DNA of 64,000 nt from Halorussus halobius (GTDB taxonomy: Archaea; Halobacteriota; Halobacteria; Halobacteriales; Haladaptataceae), in assembly GCF_004765805.1 (NCBI RefSeq), contig NZ_SBIU01000003.1, positions 682,001-746,000 of the forward strand. Reading direction: 5' to 3'. The notes below the pieces were generated by a model. That model did not search any database. It was not told the DNA's origin and was given only the letters and a program-made list of their open reading frames with translations. Numbering within the stretch: the stretch's first letter is position 1; every line of letters begins with the position of its first letter. A program made the translations under genes and the position numbers. Below, one piece after another: positions 53,940-62,771 of the stretch.

Positions 53940-54713
53940 TCATTCCACCGCGACCAGTTCCTCGGGCGAGTCCGCCAACGCCCGCAACGCGTCGGCCTCG
54001 ACGTGGTGGAGGTCGCCCGGCACCACGAGCAGGTGGAGCGGGTCGCCAAAGTCGCGGTCGGCGAGCGCCGAGAGCCGGTCGGCGACCACCAGCGGCTCCG
54101 GACTCCCCGCGCGGGCGACCACGACCGCCAGCACGTCCTCGTAGTCGTCGGCCAACAGTCCGGCCGCGTGGTCGGCGGTCATGTACTCGTCGCGCTCCGC
54201 TTTGATGTCCAGATAGACCAGCGTGTGGAGGCCCCGCTCGCGGTTCCCGTCGAGCGCGTCGGTCACGCTTGCGGGCACGCCCTCGGCACCGTGGGCGTAG
54301 TCGAACGGGAGCGTGGTCGCCTTGCCGAACCGGTAGTTCTGGAGGCCCGTGAGTCCGCTGGCGGCCGACTCGGCGGTGGGCGCGTGGACGACGCGCGTGT
54401 CGATGCCCCGCGATTCGGCCCGGAGCCGGAGGTCGACGTGCGTGGTCGATATCATCGTGTCCCCGGCGGTGAGGAAGGCGGCGTCGCCGTCCTCGGCCGC
54501 CCCGAGAATCGCCTCGGGGTCGCGCTCGACGCCCGCGCGGTCTCGGACCTCGATGTCGACGCCGTGGTGCGATTCGAGGTCCGCGACGCTCGCGCCGAGG
54601 AGCCGGCTGGTGTAGAACTCGGCGAACACGCGGTCGGCGCTCCGGAGCGCGTCCCGGCCCTCGACCGTAATCGAGCGCTCGTCGTAGAGCCCGAGCCCGA
54701 TGAACGTGAGCAT
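53940..54713 (-). CDS. dphB: Diphthine synthase
   Basis: 257 residues. MLTFIGLGLYDERSITVEGR, then ERDPEAILGAAEDGDAAFLT and AGDTMISTTHVDLRLRAESR, the SAM-binding tetrapyrrole-methylase-like core. LVYLDIKAERDEYMTADHAAG follows. Methylates the modified histidine of elongation factor 2 in diphthamide synthesis. Full length and close to the archaeal family. Sits between two repeat-filled gaps. Confidence 0.95.
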   Translation of the reverse strand: MLTFIGLGLYDERSITVEGRDALRSADRVFAEFYTSRLLGASVADLESHHGVDIEVRDRAGVERDPEAILGAAEDGDAAFLTAGDTMISTTHVDLRLRAESRGIDTRVVHAPTAESAASGLTGLQNYRFGKATTLPFDYAHGAEGVPASVTDALDGNRERGLHTLVYLDIKAERDEYMTADHAAGLLADDYEDVLAVVVARAGSPEPLVVADRLSALADRDFGDPLHLLVVPGDLHHVEADALRALADSPEELVAVE

Positions 54714-54749
54714 GGCGACGACTACGGTCCCGCCGGGGCTATAGCCTTT

Positions 54750-55255
54750 CGAGTCGATGCGGTCGCGGTTGCGGTTCTCATTGGTTCAAGCGTAGTAGCG
54801 GTCGCTGTCGCGGTTGTGGTCGCTGTCGCTGTCGCGGTAGCGGTTCTCATTGGTTCAAGCATAGTGGCGGTCGCTGTCGCTGTCGCTGTCGCGGTTCCCA
54901 TTGGTTCAAGCGTAGTGGCGGCCGTCGGTGCCGTAGCGGTCGCGGTTGTGGTCGCTGAGTGGACCGATTCCGCACTGGTCACCGCGACCGTGACCGAAGC
55001 TATCGTTGAGCCGATGAAAACCGCCTCCGCGACCGCAACCGCATCCGCGACTGCCTCCGCCTCCGCGACCGCAACCGCATCCGCGACTGCCTCCGCACCC
55101 ACAACCGCGACCGCACCAGCCACCGTGACCGAAGCTATCGTTGAGCCGATGAAAACCGCGTCCGCAAGCGCCTCCGCCTCCGCATCCGCATCCGCGACTG
55201 CCTCCGCAACCGCCACCGCATCCGTATCCGCAATCTCCTCCGCACCCGCCCAACG
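54750..55255. repeat. Low-complexity repeat array, locus 2, with inverted halves
   Basis: GCNGTN-type DNA on the left half and its reverse complement on the right half. It contains a 33-bp unit in plus orientation at 54771-54803, 54840-54872 and 54891-54923, and in minus orientation at 54992-55024 and 55127-55159. The two halves join near 54970. Long open frames cross it on both strands, but the strand switch and repeat nature argue against protein. It fills the gap 54714-55290 (577 bp). Confidence 0.75.
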
Positions 55256-55290
55256 GAATTTTACGTGGAAACGGTGTAGCCGGTTGTCGA

Positions 55291-56601
55291 ATGGCCGCCT
55301 ACGAAGTCGCGCTCGTCCTCGCCGGCGTCGCAATCTTCGGAGCCGTCGTGTTGCCCCGAATCCTCTCGGACAAGCCGATGTCGTTCCCGCTGCTCTACGT
55401 GGCGGCCGGGATACTGCTGTTCTCGCTCCCGCTGGGGGTCGAGATTCCGAATCCGGTCGAACACGGCGAAATCGCCGAGCGGCTCACCGAATTCGTGGTC
55501 ATCATCGCGCTGATGGGCGCGGGGCTCAAGCTCGACCGCCCGTTCGACCTGAGCGCGTGGTCGAACACGTGGCGACTGCTCGGCATCACGATGCCCCTGA
55601 CCATCCTCGCGACCGCGCTGCTGGGGTGGGGCGTGCTGGGAACGTTGCTGCCGACAGCCGTCCTGCTCGGGGCCGTCGTCGCGCCGACCGACCCGGTGTT
55701 GGCCTCCGACGTGCAGGCCACGCCGCCGACCGAGGAGGTCGACGAGGACGCCGACCCCGACCAGCAGGAGGGCGAGGTCCGGTTCGCGCTCACCTCCGAG
55801 GCGGGGCTCAACGACGGGCTGGCGTTCCCCTTCACCCACTTCGCCATCGCGATGGCCGCAGCCTCCGGGACCGCGTCGCTGGGATGGGTCGGCGACTGGT
55901 TTCTGGTCTACGTCCTCTACGAGATCGCGGTCGGCGTCGTCGGGGGCTACGTCGCCGGACAGCTACTCGCACGGGCCATCTTCAGCGAGCCCGTTACGAC
56001 CGAACTCGGCAAGCTGATGGAGGGCGCGGAGGCGCTGGCGGTCACCCTGATAACCTACGGCGCGACCGAACTCGCCGGCGGCTACGGCTTCATCGCGGTG
56101 TTCGTCGCGGCGCTGGAACTCCGCCACTACGAGTGGGAACACGAGTACTACCTCGCGCTCCACGACTACGCGGTGATGATAGAGCGCATCGTGATGGCGA
56201 CCGTGCTGGTGCTGTTCGGCGGAGCCATCGCGGGCGGCCTGCTCGCGCCGCTGTCGCTGCTCGACGCGGCGGTCGGGCTCGTCGTCGTGTTCGTCGTTCG
56301 TCCGGTGACCGGGATGCTCGGCCTGCTCGGGACGTCGTTGCCGTGGAGCGAGCGTCTCGTCGTCGCGTCGTTCGGCATCCGGGGCATCGGCTCGTTCTAC
56401 TATCTGGCGTTCGCGCTCAACGAGGCGTCCTTTGGCGAACTGGAGCTGCTCATCGCGGCCGACCAGCTCTGGGCGCTCGTCGGGTTCGTCGTCCTCGCCT
56501 CGATGGTCGTCCACGGCGTCTCGGCCAACGCCGTGATGAGTTGGATGGAACAGCGCCGCGAGGTCACCGCGACCACGGAGTCGCCGGCCGACGCGTCGTG
56601 A
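55291..56601 (+). CDS. Cation/proton antiporter (CPA1-type)
   Basis: 436 residues. Twelve or so membrane helices. Functional motifs: IALMGAGLKLDRPFDLSAWS, VVAPTDPVLASDVQATPP and LTSEAGLNDGLAFPFTHFAI, where the Asn-Asp pair of electroneutral NhaP-type exchangers is present; EGAEALAVTLITYGATELAG and FGIRGIGSFYYLAFALN follow. Exchanges Na+ or K+ for H+ at the membrane. Right after the repeat array; ATG at 55291. Confidence 0.92.
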   Translation: MAAYEVALVLAGVAIFGAVVLPRILSDKPMSFPLLYVAAGILLFSLPLGVEIPNPVEHGEIAERLTEFVVIIALMGAGLKLDRPFDLSAWSNTWRLLGITMPLTILATALLGWGVLGTLLPTAVLLGAVVAPTDPVLASDVQATPPTEEVDEDADPDQQEGEVRFALTSEAGLNDGLAFPFTHFAIAMAAASGTASLGWVGDWFLVYVLYEIAVGVVGGYVAGQLLARAIFSEPVTTELGKLMEGAEALAVTLITYGATELAGGYGFIAVFVAALELRHYEWEHEYYLALHDYAVMIERIVMATVLVLFGGAIAGGLLAPLSLLDAAVGLVVVFVVRPVTGMLGLLGTSLPWSERLVVASFGIRGIGSFYYLAFALNEASFGELELLIAADQLWALVGFVVLASMVVHGVSANAVMSWMEQRREVTATTESPADAS

Positions 56602-56677
56602 TTCGGCCGACGCCCCGCAGGTCGAATCGGAGCGGCGAAGCGTCACGCTTACCGCCGTCCTCCGGCTACGGCGGGGT

Positions 56678-57715
56678 ATGGAAGCGCCGTGCGTGCGCGT
56701 CGACCGCGAACGCGGCGAGGAGACTCGCCGGCGACTCGGCGACGCCGACCTCCTCGCCGACGAGTTCGAAATCGAGGTCGCCGAGGGTGTTCTCTATCTC
56801 CCCGTCGAGGACGCCGACACGGTGCCCGAGGACCTCGACGTGGTGGTCCGCGAAGTCGGGGCGCGCGACACGCAGGACACCCCGGCGGACCTGCTGGGCT
56901 TCGAGCCGACCTACGAGCGCCTCGGCGACGTCGTCATCCTCGACGAGGACGACCCCGAGCGCGCCCGCGAGGTCGCCGACGCGGTGATGGCCTCGGACCT
57001 CCCCGTCCGGACGGTCATCAACCGCGACTCGAAGGTCAAAGGCGAATTGCGCGTCCGCGACTGGGAGGTGCTGGTCGGTGCAGGAACCGAGGAGAGCGAA
57101 GCGAACCGAGCGACCGAAAGCGGGTCGCCCGCGACCGAGACGGTCCACCGCGAGTACGGCAACGAGTTCCTGGTCGACGTGGCCGAGGTGTACTTCTCGC
57201 CGCGACTGGCCACCGAACGCCACCGGGTCGCCGACCAAGTAGGCCCCGGCGAGCGCGCGTTCGACATGTTCGCGGGCGTCGGTCCGTTCGCCGTCCCGAT
57301 GGCCGAGCGAGTCGGTCCCGAGGGCCGGGTCGTCGGCGTCGACCTCAACGAACCCGCGGTCGAGTACCTCCGGGAGAACGCCCGTCGGAACGGGGTCGAC
57401 GAGCGGGTGACCGCGATTCAGGGGGACGTCCGGGAGGTCGCGCCCGACTACGCCGACTGGGCCGACCGACTCGTGATGAACCTGCCCCACAGCGCCGACG
57501 ACTTTCTGGACGCGGCGGTGACGATTGCGGGCGACGACTGCGTGGTCCACTACTACGACATCCAGCACGAGGAGGACCCCTTCGGGCCGGGCGAGGCCGC
57601 GATTCGGGCGGCCGCCGAACCAGAGTACGAGGTCGCGGTGCTGAATCGCCACGTCGTCCGGTCGTACGCGCCCCACGAGCTCAACGTCTGTCTCGACGTG
57701 CGACTGTCTCGGTAG
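56678..57715 (+). CDS. trm5: tRNA (guanine-37-N1)-methyltransferase, Trm5 type
   Basis: 345 residues. N-terminal Trm5 domain (about 1-150) with VRTVINRDSKVKGELRVRDW, then a class I SAM fold: ERAFDMFAGVGPFAVPMAER (motif I), RVVGVDLNEPAVEYLREN, and LVMNLPHSADDFLDAAV where NLPxxA-type motif IV binds the guanine. Methylates G37 beside the anticodon of tRNAs. Encoded 55 bp before a tRNA gene. An acidic insert around 130-150 breaks the first domain slightly. Confidence 0.92.
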   Translation: MEAPCVRVDRERGEETRRRLGDADLLADEFEIEVAEGVLYLPVEDADTVPEDLDVVVREVGARDTQDTPADLLGFEPTYERLGDVVILDEDDPERAREVADAVMASDLPVRTVINRDSKVKGELRVRDWEVLVGAGTEESEANRATESGSPATETVHREYGNEFLVDVAEVYFSPRLATERHRVADQVGPGERAFDMFAGVGPFAVPMAERVGPEGRVVGVDLNEPAVEYLRENARRNGVDERVTAIQGDVREVAPDYADWADRLVMNLPHSADDFLDAAVTIAGDDCVVHYYDIQHEEDPFGPGEAAIRAAAEPEYEVAVLNRHVVRSYAPHELNVCLDVRLSR

Positions 57716-57770
57716 CGGCGGGCGATTCCGGAACGCTTAAACCGATTCTGGTAGCTATATCTGGGTGCGT

Positions 57771-57845
57771 GCCGGTGTAGCTCAGACTGGCTAGAGCGAT
57801 TCCTTCGTAAGGAATAGGCCGAGGGTTCAAATCCCTCCACCGGCT
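57771..57845 (+). tRNA. tRNA-Thr (anticodon CGT)
   Basis: 75-nt cloverleaf: acceptor GCCGGTG pairs with CACCGGC; D arm GCTC/GAGC; anticodon stem ATTCC/GGAAT with loop TTCGTAA, anticodon CGT at 57806-57808; variable AGGCC; T arm GAGGG/CCCTC with TTCAAAT. Discriminator T, as in archaeal tRNA-Thr. No CCA is encoded. A TATA-like GCTTAAAC lies about 32 bp upstream. It reads ACG codons. Confidence 0.95.
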
Positions 57846-57933
57846 CTCGAACGTTTCTTCGGGCCCGCGCGACGCCACTTCCCGAGAGCCGTGAGTTGGT
57901 TCCCAAGCCCCGCCAGATACCCAGCGAGGAGCG

Positions 57934-58725
57934 TCACGGCGGTCCGCCCGCCCCGGCGTGCGGGTCGGCGGGCACCAACCACCGTGCGATTCCGCCGCAG
58001 TCCGGCGACTCCTCCGACCGGAATCGCAGGCGTTCGAGCCCCATCTTCGCCGCGTAGAACCCACCGACCAGGAGGACGACCTCGACCCGCTCGACGACGG
58101 GGTCGGGAGCCACCACGCCCACGAGCGCGAGCGTCAGGAGGAACGCGACGAAGCCGACGACGACAGTCCCCGCGTAGACCGCGACGAACCGGGCCGGGCG
58201 TTCGAGGGTCACGTACGCCGAGGTCGCCTCGTGCTCGCCCCGGCGGAAGTACCTGCGCGGCACGACCAACAGGTGGACGCCCGCCATCGCCAGCCCCGTC
58301 CCGAGCACGAGCGGCGACGCGAACACCGAGAGCGCCGAGACGAACGGCTCGACCGGCGTCCGCGGCCGCCGTCCGGGCCCGGAGATCGTCGCTCGGGTGG
58401 TCAGGGCGATTCCGGCGGGGACGATGACGAAGCAGACGAACGCCACCAGCGTCGGAACGACGGTCCGCAGGTTACGAGGATAGAGCGGCGGCAGCGACCG
58501 GTGGAGGTCGAGACGTCGCGGGTCGTCGGTCCAGTCCCCGCCGAGGACAGGGAGGTGGGTCCGCTCGCGTTCGTCGACGAGGACGCCGGGCCTCGCGAAC
58601 GTCGCGGCGAGGCCGTACGCCACGAACAACCCGACGGCGTCCAGGCAGTACAGTTGTACGACGGTGACGAACGCCCAGTCGAGTGCGAGGGAGCCGACCA
58701 GCGGCAACAGATTGACTACCAGCAA
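57934..58725 (-). CDS. DUF6498-like membrane protein, start unclear
   Basis: 263 residues from a TTG. Several hydrophobic helices (LLVVNLLPLVGSLALDW, RTVVPTLVAFVCFVIVPAGI, FVAVYAGTVVVGFVAFLLTL) and a charged loop between the first two. No ATG/GTG exists upstream in frame. An ATG at 58817 with a TATA-like element beside it is out of frame by two bases; removing one 18-bp near-direct repeat and its 8-bp spacer (58768-58811) would join it. Either the gene uses TTG, or its 5' end is shifted by the repeat. Function unknown. Confidence 0.7.
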   Translation of the reverse strand: MLVVNLLPLVGSLALDWAFVTVVQLYCLDAVGLFVAYGLAATFARPGVLVDERERTHLPVLGGDWTDDPRRLDLHRSLPPLYPRNLRTVVPTLVAFVCFVIVPAGIALTTRATISGPGRRPRTPVEPFVSALSVFASPLVLGTGLAMAGVHLLVVPRRYFRRGEHEATSAYVTLERPARFVAVYAGTVVVGFVAFLLTLALVGVVAPDPVVERVEVVLLVGGFYAAKMGLERLRFRSEESPDCGGIARWLVPADPHAGAGGPP

Positions 58726-58767
58726 CAGCCCGAACTCGAAGCGGTCGGCGACGGCCGGACGGCCGCC

Positions 58768-58811
58768 ACCGGCTCGTGGCCCGACAGCCAGTTACCGGCT
58801 CGCGGCCCGAC
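58768..58811. repeat. 18-bp near-direct repeat at the 5' end of the DUF6498-like gene
   Basis: ACCGGCTCGTGGCCCGAC (58768-58785) and ACCGGCTCGCGGCCCGAC (58794-58811) differ at one base; period 26 bp. Loss of one repeat with the spacer restores the reading frame between ATG 58817 and the downstream ORF. Confidence 0.7.
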
Positions 58812-58942
58812 CTGCATTTAAGTAGTTCTGGCGACAACGGGTAGATACGAAGGGCCTTTTCGCGGTGCCACTCCGTCCGAGCGAGGTCACTCCCTCCGGG
58901 CGAGCAGCGTCTCTCGGCGACCGCTCTATCGGTCAATCGGAC

Positions 58943-59908
58943 CTACAGCCCCGCTTCCGGGCTTCCCTCGAACAGCATCGCCTCGAACATCGACTCGAAG
59001 CGCTCGCCGTCGAACGACTCGATTACGCTGGTCCGGGCCTCGCCGTCGGTGACGTCGTTCTCGTCGACGGAGGTGTAGCCCCGGGTGAGTCCCTCGCGCT
59101 CGTCGACGTCGACGTGGTAGGTGCCCGACTCCTCGACGAGGTCGGGTTCGATGAGCGCGCCCACCAGTCCGGCGTCGGGCTGGGTCGTCATGTCCTCGCC
59201 GAACGACTCCTCGTTGAACTCCCGTACCGACTGGGTTATCTCCGCGAAGAACTCGGCGTAGTCGGTGTCGCTCTCCTCGAACCGCGCGAGGGTGTCGGCG
59301 TCGAACGCGGTGTCCCGGACGGTGACGCCCCAGTCGAACAGCGTCACGTCGAGTTCGCGCAGCGCGACCTTCGCGGCCTCGGGGTCGACCCAGAAGTTGA
59401 ACTCGGCGGCGGGCGTGATGTTGCCCAGGCAGTTGACGTTGCCACCCATCACCCACACCTCGTCGAGCAACTCGCCGAGGTTCGGCTCCTTCCGGAGCGC
59501 GAGCGCCACGTTGGTCAGCGGCGCGATGCAAACCAGCGTTATCTCGCCGGGGTTCTCGCGGGCTTTCTCCACGATGTAGTCCGCGCCGTGCTGGTCGCCC
59601 GACGGGATTCCGGTGTCGGGGAACAGGTCGCCGCCGAGGCCGCCCTCGCCGTGGACGTGCGTCGCGTGGTCGTGGGGCTTGACGAGGGGTTCGCTCGCGC
59701 CCTCGTAGACGGTGACGTCGTCGGTCGCGCCCGCGAGGTCGAGCGTGTACTTGGCGTTCTCGACCATGTAGTCGAACTCCACGTTGCCGGCACAGATGGT
59801 GACGCCTTCCACGTCGAGACGGTCGGACGTCGCCGCCAGCAAGAGCGCCTGCGTGTCGTCGCCGGCCGTGTCGGTGTCGATGATGACTTTCCGCGCGTCG
59901 TCACTCAT
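58943..59908 (-). CDS. Nucleoside hydrolase (IUNH family)
   Basis: 321 residues. IIDTDTAGDDTQALLLAATS holds the DTDxGxDD calcium-binding motif, then EGASEPLVKPHDHATHVHGE with acid/base residues, VCIAPLTNVALALRKEPNLG, and WVMGGNVNCLGNITPAAEFN with the later conserved Asp. Cleaves N-glycosidic bonds of nucleosides to free base and ribose. Last gene of a deoC-rbsK-nucleoside hydrolase group on the minus strand; ribose made here can feed ribokinase next to it. Confidence 0.92.
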   Translation of the reverse strand: MSDDARKVIIDTDTAGDDTQALLLAATSDRLDVEGVTICAGNVEFDYMVENAKYTLDLAGATDDVTVYEGASEPLVKPHDHATHVHGEGGLGGDLFPDTGIPSGDQHGADYIVEKARENPGEITLVCIAPLTNVALALRKEPNLGELLDEVWVMGGNVNCLGNITPAAEFNFWVDPEAAKVALRELDVTLFDWGVTVRDTAFDADTLARFEESDTDYAEFFAEITQSVREFNEESFGEDMTTQPDAGLVGALIEPDLVEESGTYHVDVDEREGLTRGYTSVDENDVTDGEARTSVIESFDGERFESMFEAMLFEGSPEAGL

Positions 59909-59966
59909 GCACGGGCGTATGGAAAGCCCGGAGAAATAGCTACCGACACCGGAAACCGCGTCGCCT

Positions 59967-60899
59967 TCACTGCGTTTCGCCGGCCAGCCCCTCGACCGCT
60001 TCGCGGTCGGGCAGCGCCGGTACGACCTCGTAGTCGGTGCAGGCCAGCGCGCCCGCCCGACAGCCGAACTCGGCGGCCGTCACGAGGTCCGCGCCCTCGC
60101 CGCGAGCCACCGCGAAGCCCGCGTTGAACGCGTCGCCCGCGCCGGTGGTGTCGACCACGTCGACCTCGACCGGCGGTACGCGGGTTTCGGACTCGTCGGT
60201 GACCACGAGCGCGCCGTCGCCCCCGAGCGTCAGGACCACGGCCTCGGGACCCCGGTCGAGCAGGTCGCGGGCGAGCGCGGCCGGCTCGCGGTCGGCGTCG
60301 GGCGGGTGGCCCGTGAGGACGTTGGCCTCGGTCCGGTTGGGCGTCAGCACGTCGACGCCCGAAAGCAGGTCGGCGGGGAGTTCGCGGGCCGGCGCGGGGT
60401 TCAACACGAACTCGGTGTCGGTCTCGGCCGCGAGTTCGGCCACGGCCGCCACGGGCTCGTCCTCGATTTCGAGCTGGGCCAGCGCCACGTCGGCGTCGGC
60501 GACGGCGTCGCTCGCCGCTCGGACCGCCTCGCCGTCGAGGCGAGCGTTCGCGCCGGGCGCGACCGCGATGGCGTTCTCGCCGCTCTCCTCGACCACGACG
60601 AAGCCGACGCCGGTGTGGGTGTCCGGGACGCGCTCGACCGCCGCCGTCACGCCTTCCTCGTCCCAGAGCGCGAGCGCGTCGTCGGCGAACCGGTCGTCGC
60701 CGACCCGGCCCACGAAGGTCGCGTCCGCGCCGAGTCGGGCGGCCGCCACCGCCTGATTCGACCCCTTGCCGCCGACGCCCTCCTCGAAGTCGCCGCCCAG
60801 CACCGTCTCGCCCGGCACCGGGATGTCCGGGACCGACATCGTCAGCCCGTGGTTGTACGAGCCGACGACCGCGACGCTGGCGACCCCCTCAGTACTCAT
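59967..60899 (-). CDS. rbsK: Ribokinase (PfkB family)
   Basis: 310 residues. VVGSYNHGLTMSVPDIPVPG and ETVLGGDFEEGVGGKGSNQA (sugar-binding GGKGxNQA), then the ATP/anion site DTTGAGDAFNAGFAVARGE with catalytic Asp. A second acid region LTPNRTEANVLTGHPPD is typical of ribokinases. Phosphorylates ribose. It overlaps the end of deoC by 11 bp, so they share an operon; nucleoside hydrolase lies 58 bp downstream. Confidence 0.93.
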   Translation of the reverse strand: MSTEGVASVAVVGSYNHGLTMSVPDIPVPGETVLGGDFEEGVGGKGSNQAVAAARLGADATFVGRVGDDRFADDALALWDEEGVTAAVERVPDTHTGVGFVVVEESGENAIAVAPGANARLDGEAVRAASDAVADADVALAQLEIEDEPVAAVAELAAETDTEFVLNPAPARELPADLLSGVDVLTPNRTEANVLTGHPPDADREPAALARDLLDRGPEAVVLTLGGDGALVVTDESETRVPPVEVDVVDTTGAGDAFNAGFAVARGEGADLVTAAEFGCRAGALACTDYEVVPALPDREAVEGLAGETQ

Positions 60900-61593
60900 G
60901 GTCGCCGTCGTCGCTCGCGCTTCCGTCTCGCCCGTCCCCGCCCGTGACTATCTGGACGCCCGAGGACGCCCCGAGCAGGTCGGCCCCGGCGTCGAGCAAC
61001 TCGCGGGCCTGCTCGGCGGTCTTGATGCCGCCGGAGGCCTTGACCCCCACGTCGTCGGGGACGCGCTCGGCGATGAAGCTCACGTTCTCGACGGAGGCCT
61101 GCCCGCCCGCGCCGAAGCCGCTGGAGTTCTTGAGGTAATCGAAGCCGGCCTCGACCGCGTACTCGATTTCGCGCTCGGCCTCCTCGTCGGTGAGCCCGCC
61201 GAGTTCCAGCATCAGCTTGACGGTGGCGTCGCCCGAGGCCGCGACCAGCGTCTCCAGTTCGTCACGGAACGCCTCGTCCTCGCCGGACTTGAGCAGCCCG
61301 AGGTTCGCCATCACGTCGAGTTCGTCGGCCCCGGCCGCCACCGCGTCCCGCATCCCGGCGGCCTTGGTGAGCGGGACGTCGCCGCCCATCGGGTAGCCGA
61401 CCGCCGTGCAGACCGACACGTCGGTATCGGCGAGTCGCTCGGTCGCCAGCGGGACCCAGCACGGCTGGACCATCGCGCCGTCGAAGCCGTACTCGACGCA
61501 CTCGTCGAGGACGTCGAGGACGCGGTCGCGGTCGGCCGTGGGGCCGACCTCGGTGTGCTGGATTCGTCCGGCGAGTTCCGAATCGTGTGCCAT
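60889..61593 (-). CDS. deoC: Deoxyribose-phosphate aldolase
   Basis: 234 residues. GAMVQPCWVPLATERLADTD (substrate loop), VCTAVGYPMGGDVPLTKAAG, TVKLMLELGGLTDEEAEREI with the Schiff-base lysine region, and VGVKASGGIKTAEQARELL with the second conserved Lys. Converts deoxyribose-5-phosphate to acetaldehyde and glyceraldehyde-3-phosphate. First gene of the nucleoside-degradation operon. ATG at 61593 is chosen; the upstream extension is not family-like. Confidence 0.93.
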   Translation of the reverse strand: MAHDSELAGRIQHTEVGPTADRDRVLDVLDECVEYGFDGAMVQPCWVPLATERLADTDVSVCTAVGYPMGGDVPLTKAAGMRDAVAAGADELDVMANLGLLKSGEDEAFRDELETLVAASGDATVKLMLELGGLTDEEAEREIEYAVEAGFDYLKNSSGFGAGGQASVENVSFIAERVPDDVGVKASGGIKTAEQARELLDAGADLLGASSGVQIVTGGDGRDGSASDDGDHEY

Positions 61594-61816
61594 GGGTCTA
61601 CTCCGTGGGCGGGCGGTCAAAAAACGGTCGCTCCCGGCGAAGCAGTCGGACGGGTTCGGTCGGGGGTTCGAACTCGGCGACGGTCGCACCGTCGACCCGC
61701 CTCGACCACCGGCAGAGCAGCGACAGACGCCAACAATTAACCCGCATCAACTCCAAGTTCGGGTACTGCGGGCGCGCTGCTACACGGCCGGACTCTGCAC
61801 AACCAAGTGAAAAGCG

Positions 61817-62770
61817 ATGGTCACAGACCAACAACTCCGACGAAGCAAGGCGATTCAGCAGCGAACCGGCAGAACCTTCTCGTTCGCGACGCGGCTGCTC
61901 CCCGAGCGGGTCCGCCACCCGACCTACGTGCTGTACGCGTTCTTCCGGGTGGCCGACGAGGTCGTCGACGGCGACGACGACCCGTCTGCGGCCGAACAGC
62001 GCGAGCGACTCGAACGGCTCCGGGCCGAGGCGCTCGGCCGGGACGACACCGACGACCCGGTGGTGGCGGCCTTCTCCGAGCTGCGCGAGGAGTACGACAT
62101 CCCCGAACGGGAGGTCGAGGTGTTCATCGACGCGATGGCCGAGGACGTCGAGACGGAGCGTTACGAGACCTACGACGAGCTCGCGTCGTACATGCGCGGG
62201 TCGGCCGCGGCGGTCGGCGTGATGATGCTGTCGGTGATGGACGCCGCGAACGAGACGACCCGACCGCCGGCGGTCGCGCTGGGCGAGGCGTTCCAGTTGA
62301 CCAACTTCCTGCGCGACGTGCGCGAGGACGTCGAGGACCACGGTCGCATCTACCTGCCCGCGGCCACGCTGGAGCGACACGGCGTCACGGCCGCCCAGAT
62401 TCGGCGTTGCAACCCGACGAAGGGCTTTCGCGCAGCCATGGCCGAGGAACTCCGGCGGGCCGAGCGCAAGTACCGCGAGGGCGTGGCGGGCATCGAACAC
62501 CTGCCCGACGACTGTCAGTTCGCGGTGCTGTACGCCGCCGTGCTGTACGCCGAACACCACCGGGGCATCCGGGCGCGGGACTACGACGTATTCGGCTCGT
62601 CGCCGGAGGTCGGCGCGCTCCGCGCGGCGTGGCTGTGGGCCAGGACCCGATGGCACTGGCGGCGGAGCCGCGACCCCGTGACGGTGTTCCACCGCGTGAG
62701 CGCCGTCCCGGACCGCGAAGACGGTCACGACGCTCCGGACCCCACGGGCGGCGTGCCACACGTCGAGTAG
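61817..62770 (+). CDS. crtB: Phytoene synthase
   Basis: 317 residues. FATRLLPERVRHPTYVLYAF, FRVADEVVDGDDDPSAAEQR (first DxxxD-like acidic site), then AFQLTNFLRDVREDVEDHGR with the second (NFLRDVxED) and YRKYREGVAGIEH-type later helices. Joins two geranylgeranyl diphosphates to phytoene, the first step to bacterioruberin. Convergent with cruF, 1 bp apart. The upstream 200 bp holds the promoter (CAATTAACCC, about 61734-61743). Confidence 0.95.
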   Translation: MVTDQQLRRSKAIQQRTGRTFSFATRLLPERVRHPTYVLYAFFRVADEVVDGDDDPSAAEQRERLERLRAEALGRDDTDDPVVAAFSELREEYDIPEREVEVFIDAMAEDVETERYETYDELASYMRGSAAAVGVMMLSVMDAANETTRPPAVALGEAFQLTNFLRDVREDVEDHGRIYLPAATLERHGVTAAQIRRCNPTKGFRAAMAEELRRAERKYREGVAGIEHLPDDCQFAVLYAAVLYAEHHRGIRARDYDVFGSSPEVGALRAAWLWARTRWHWRRSRDPVTVFHRVSAVPDREDGHDAPDPTGGVPHVE

Positions 62771-62771
62771 T

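Noticed and set aside
53742-56987. Very long plus-strand frame across the repeat regions and dphB.
   Set aside because: It is the shadow of dphB, the inverted repeat array and part of the antiporter gene; its composition is Ala/Val/Arg-rich and it has no family motifs.
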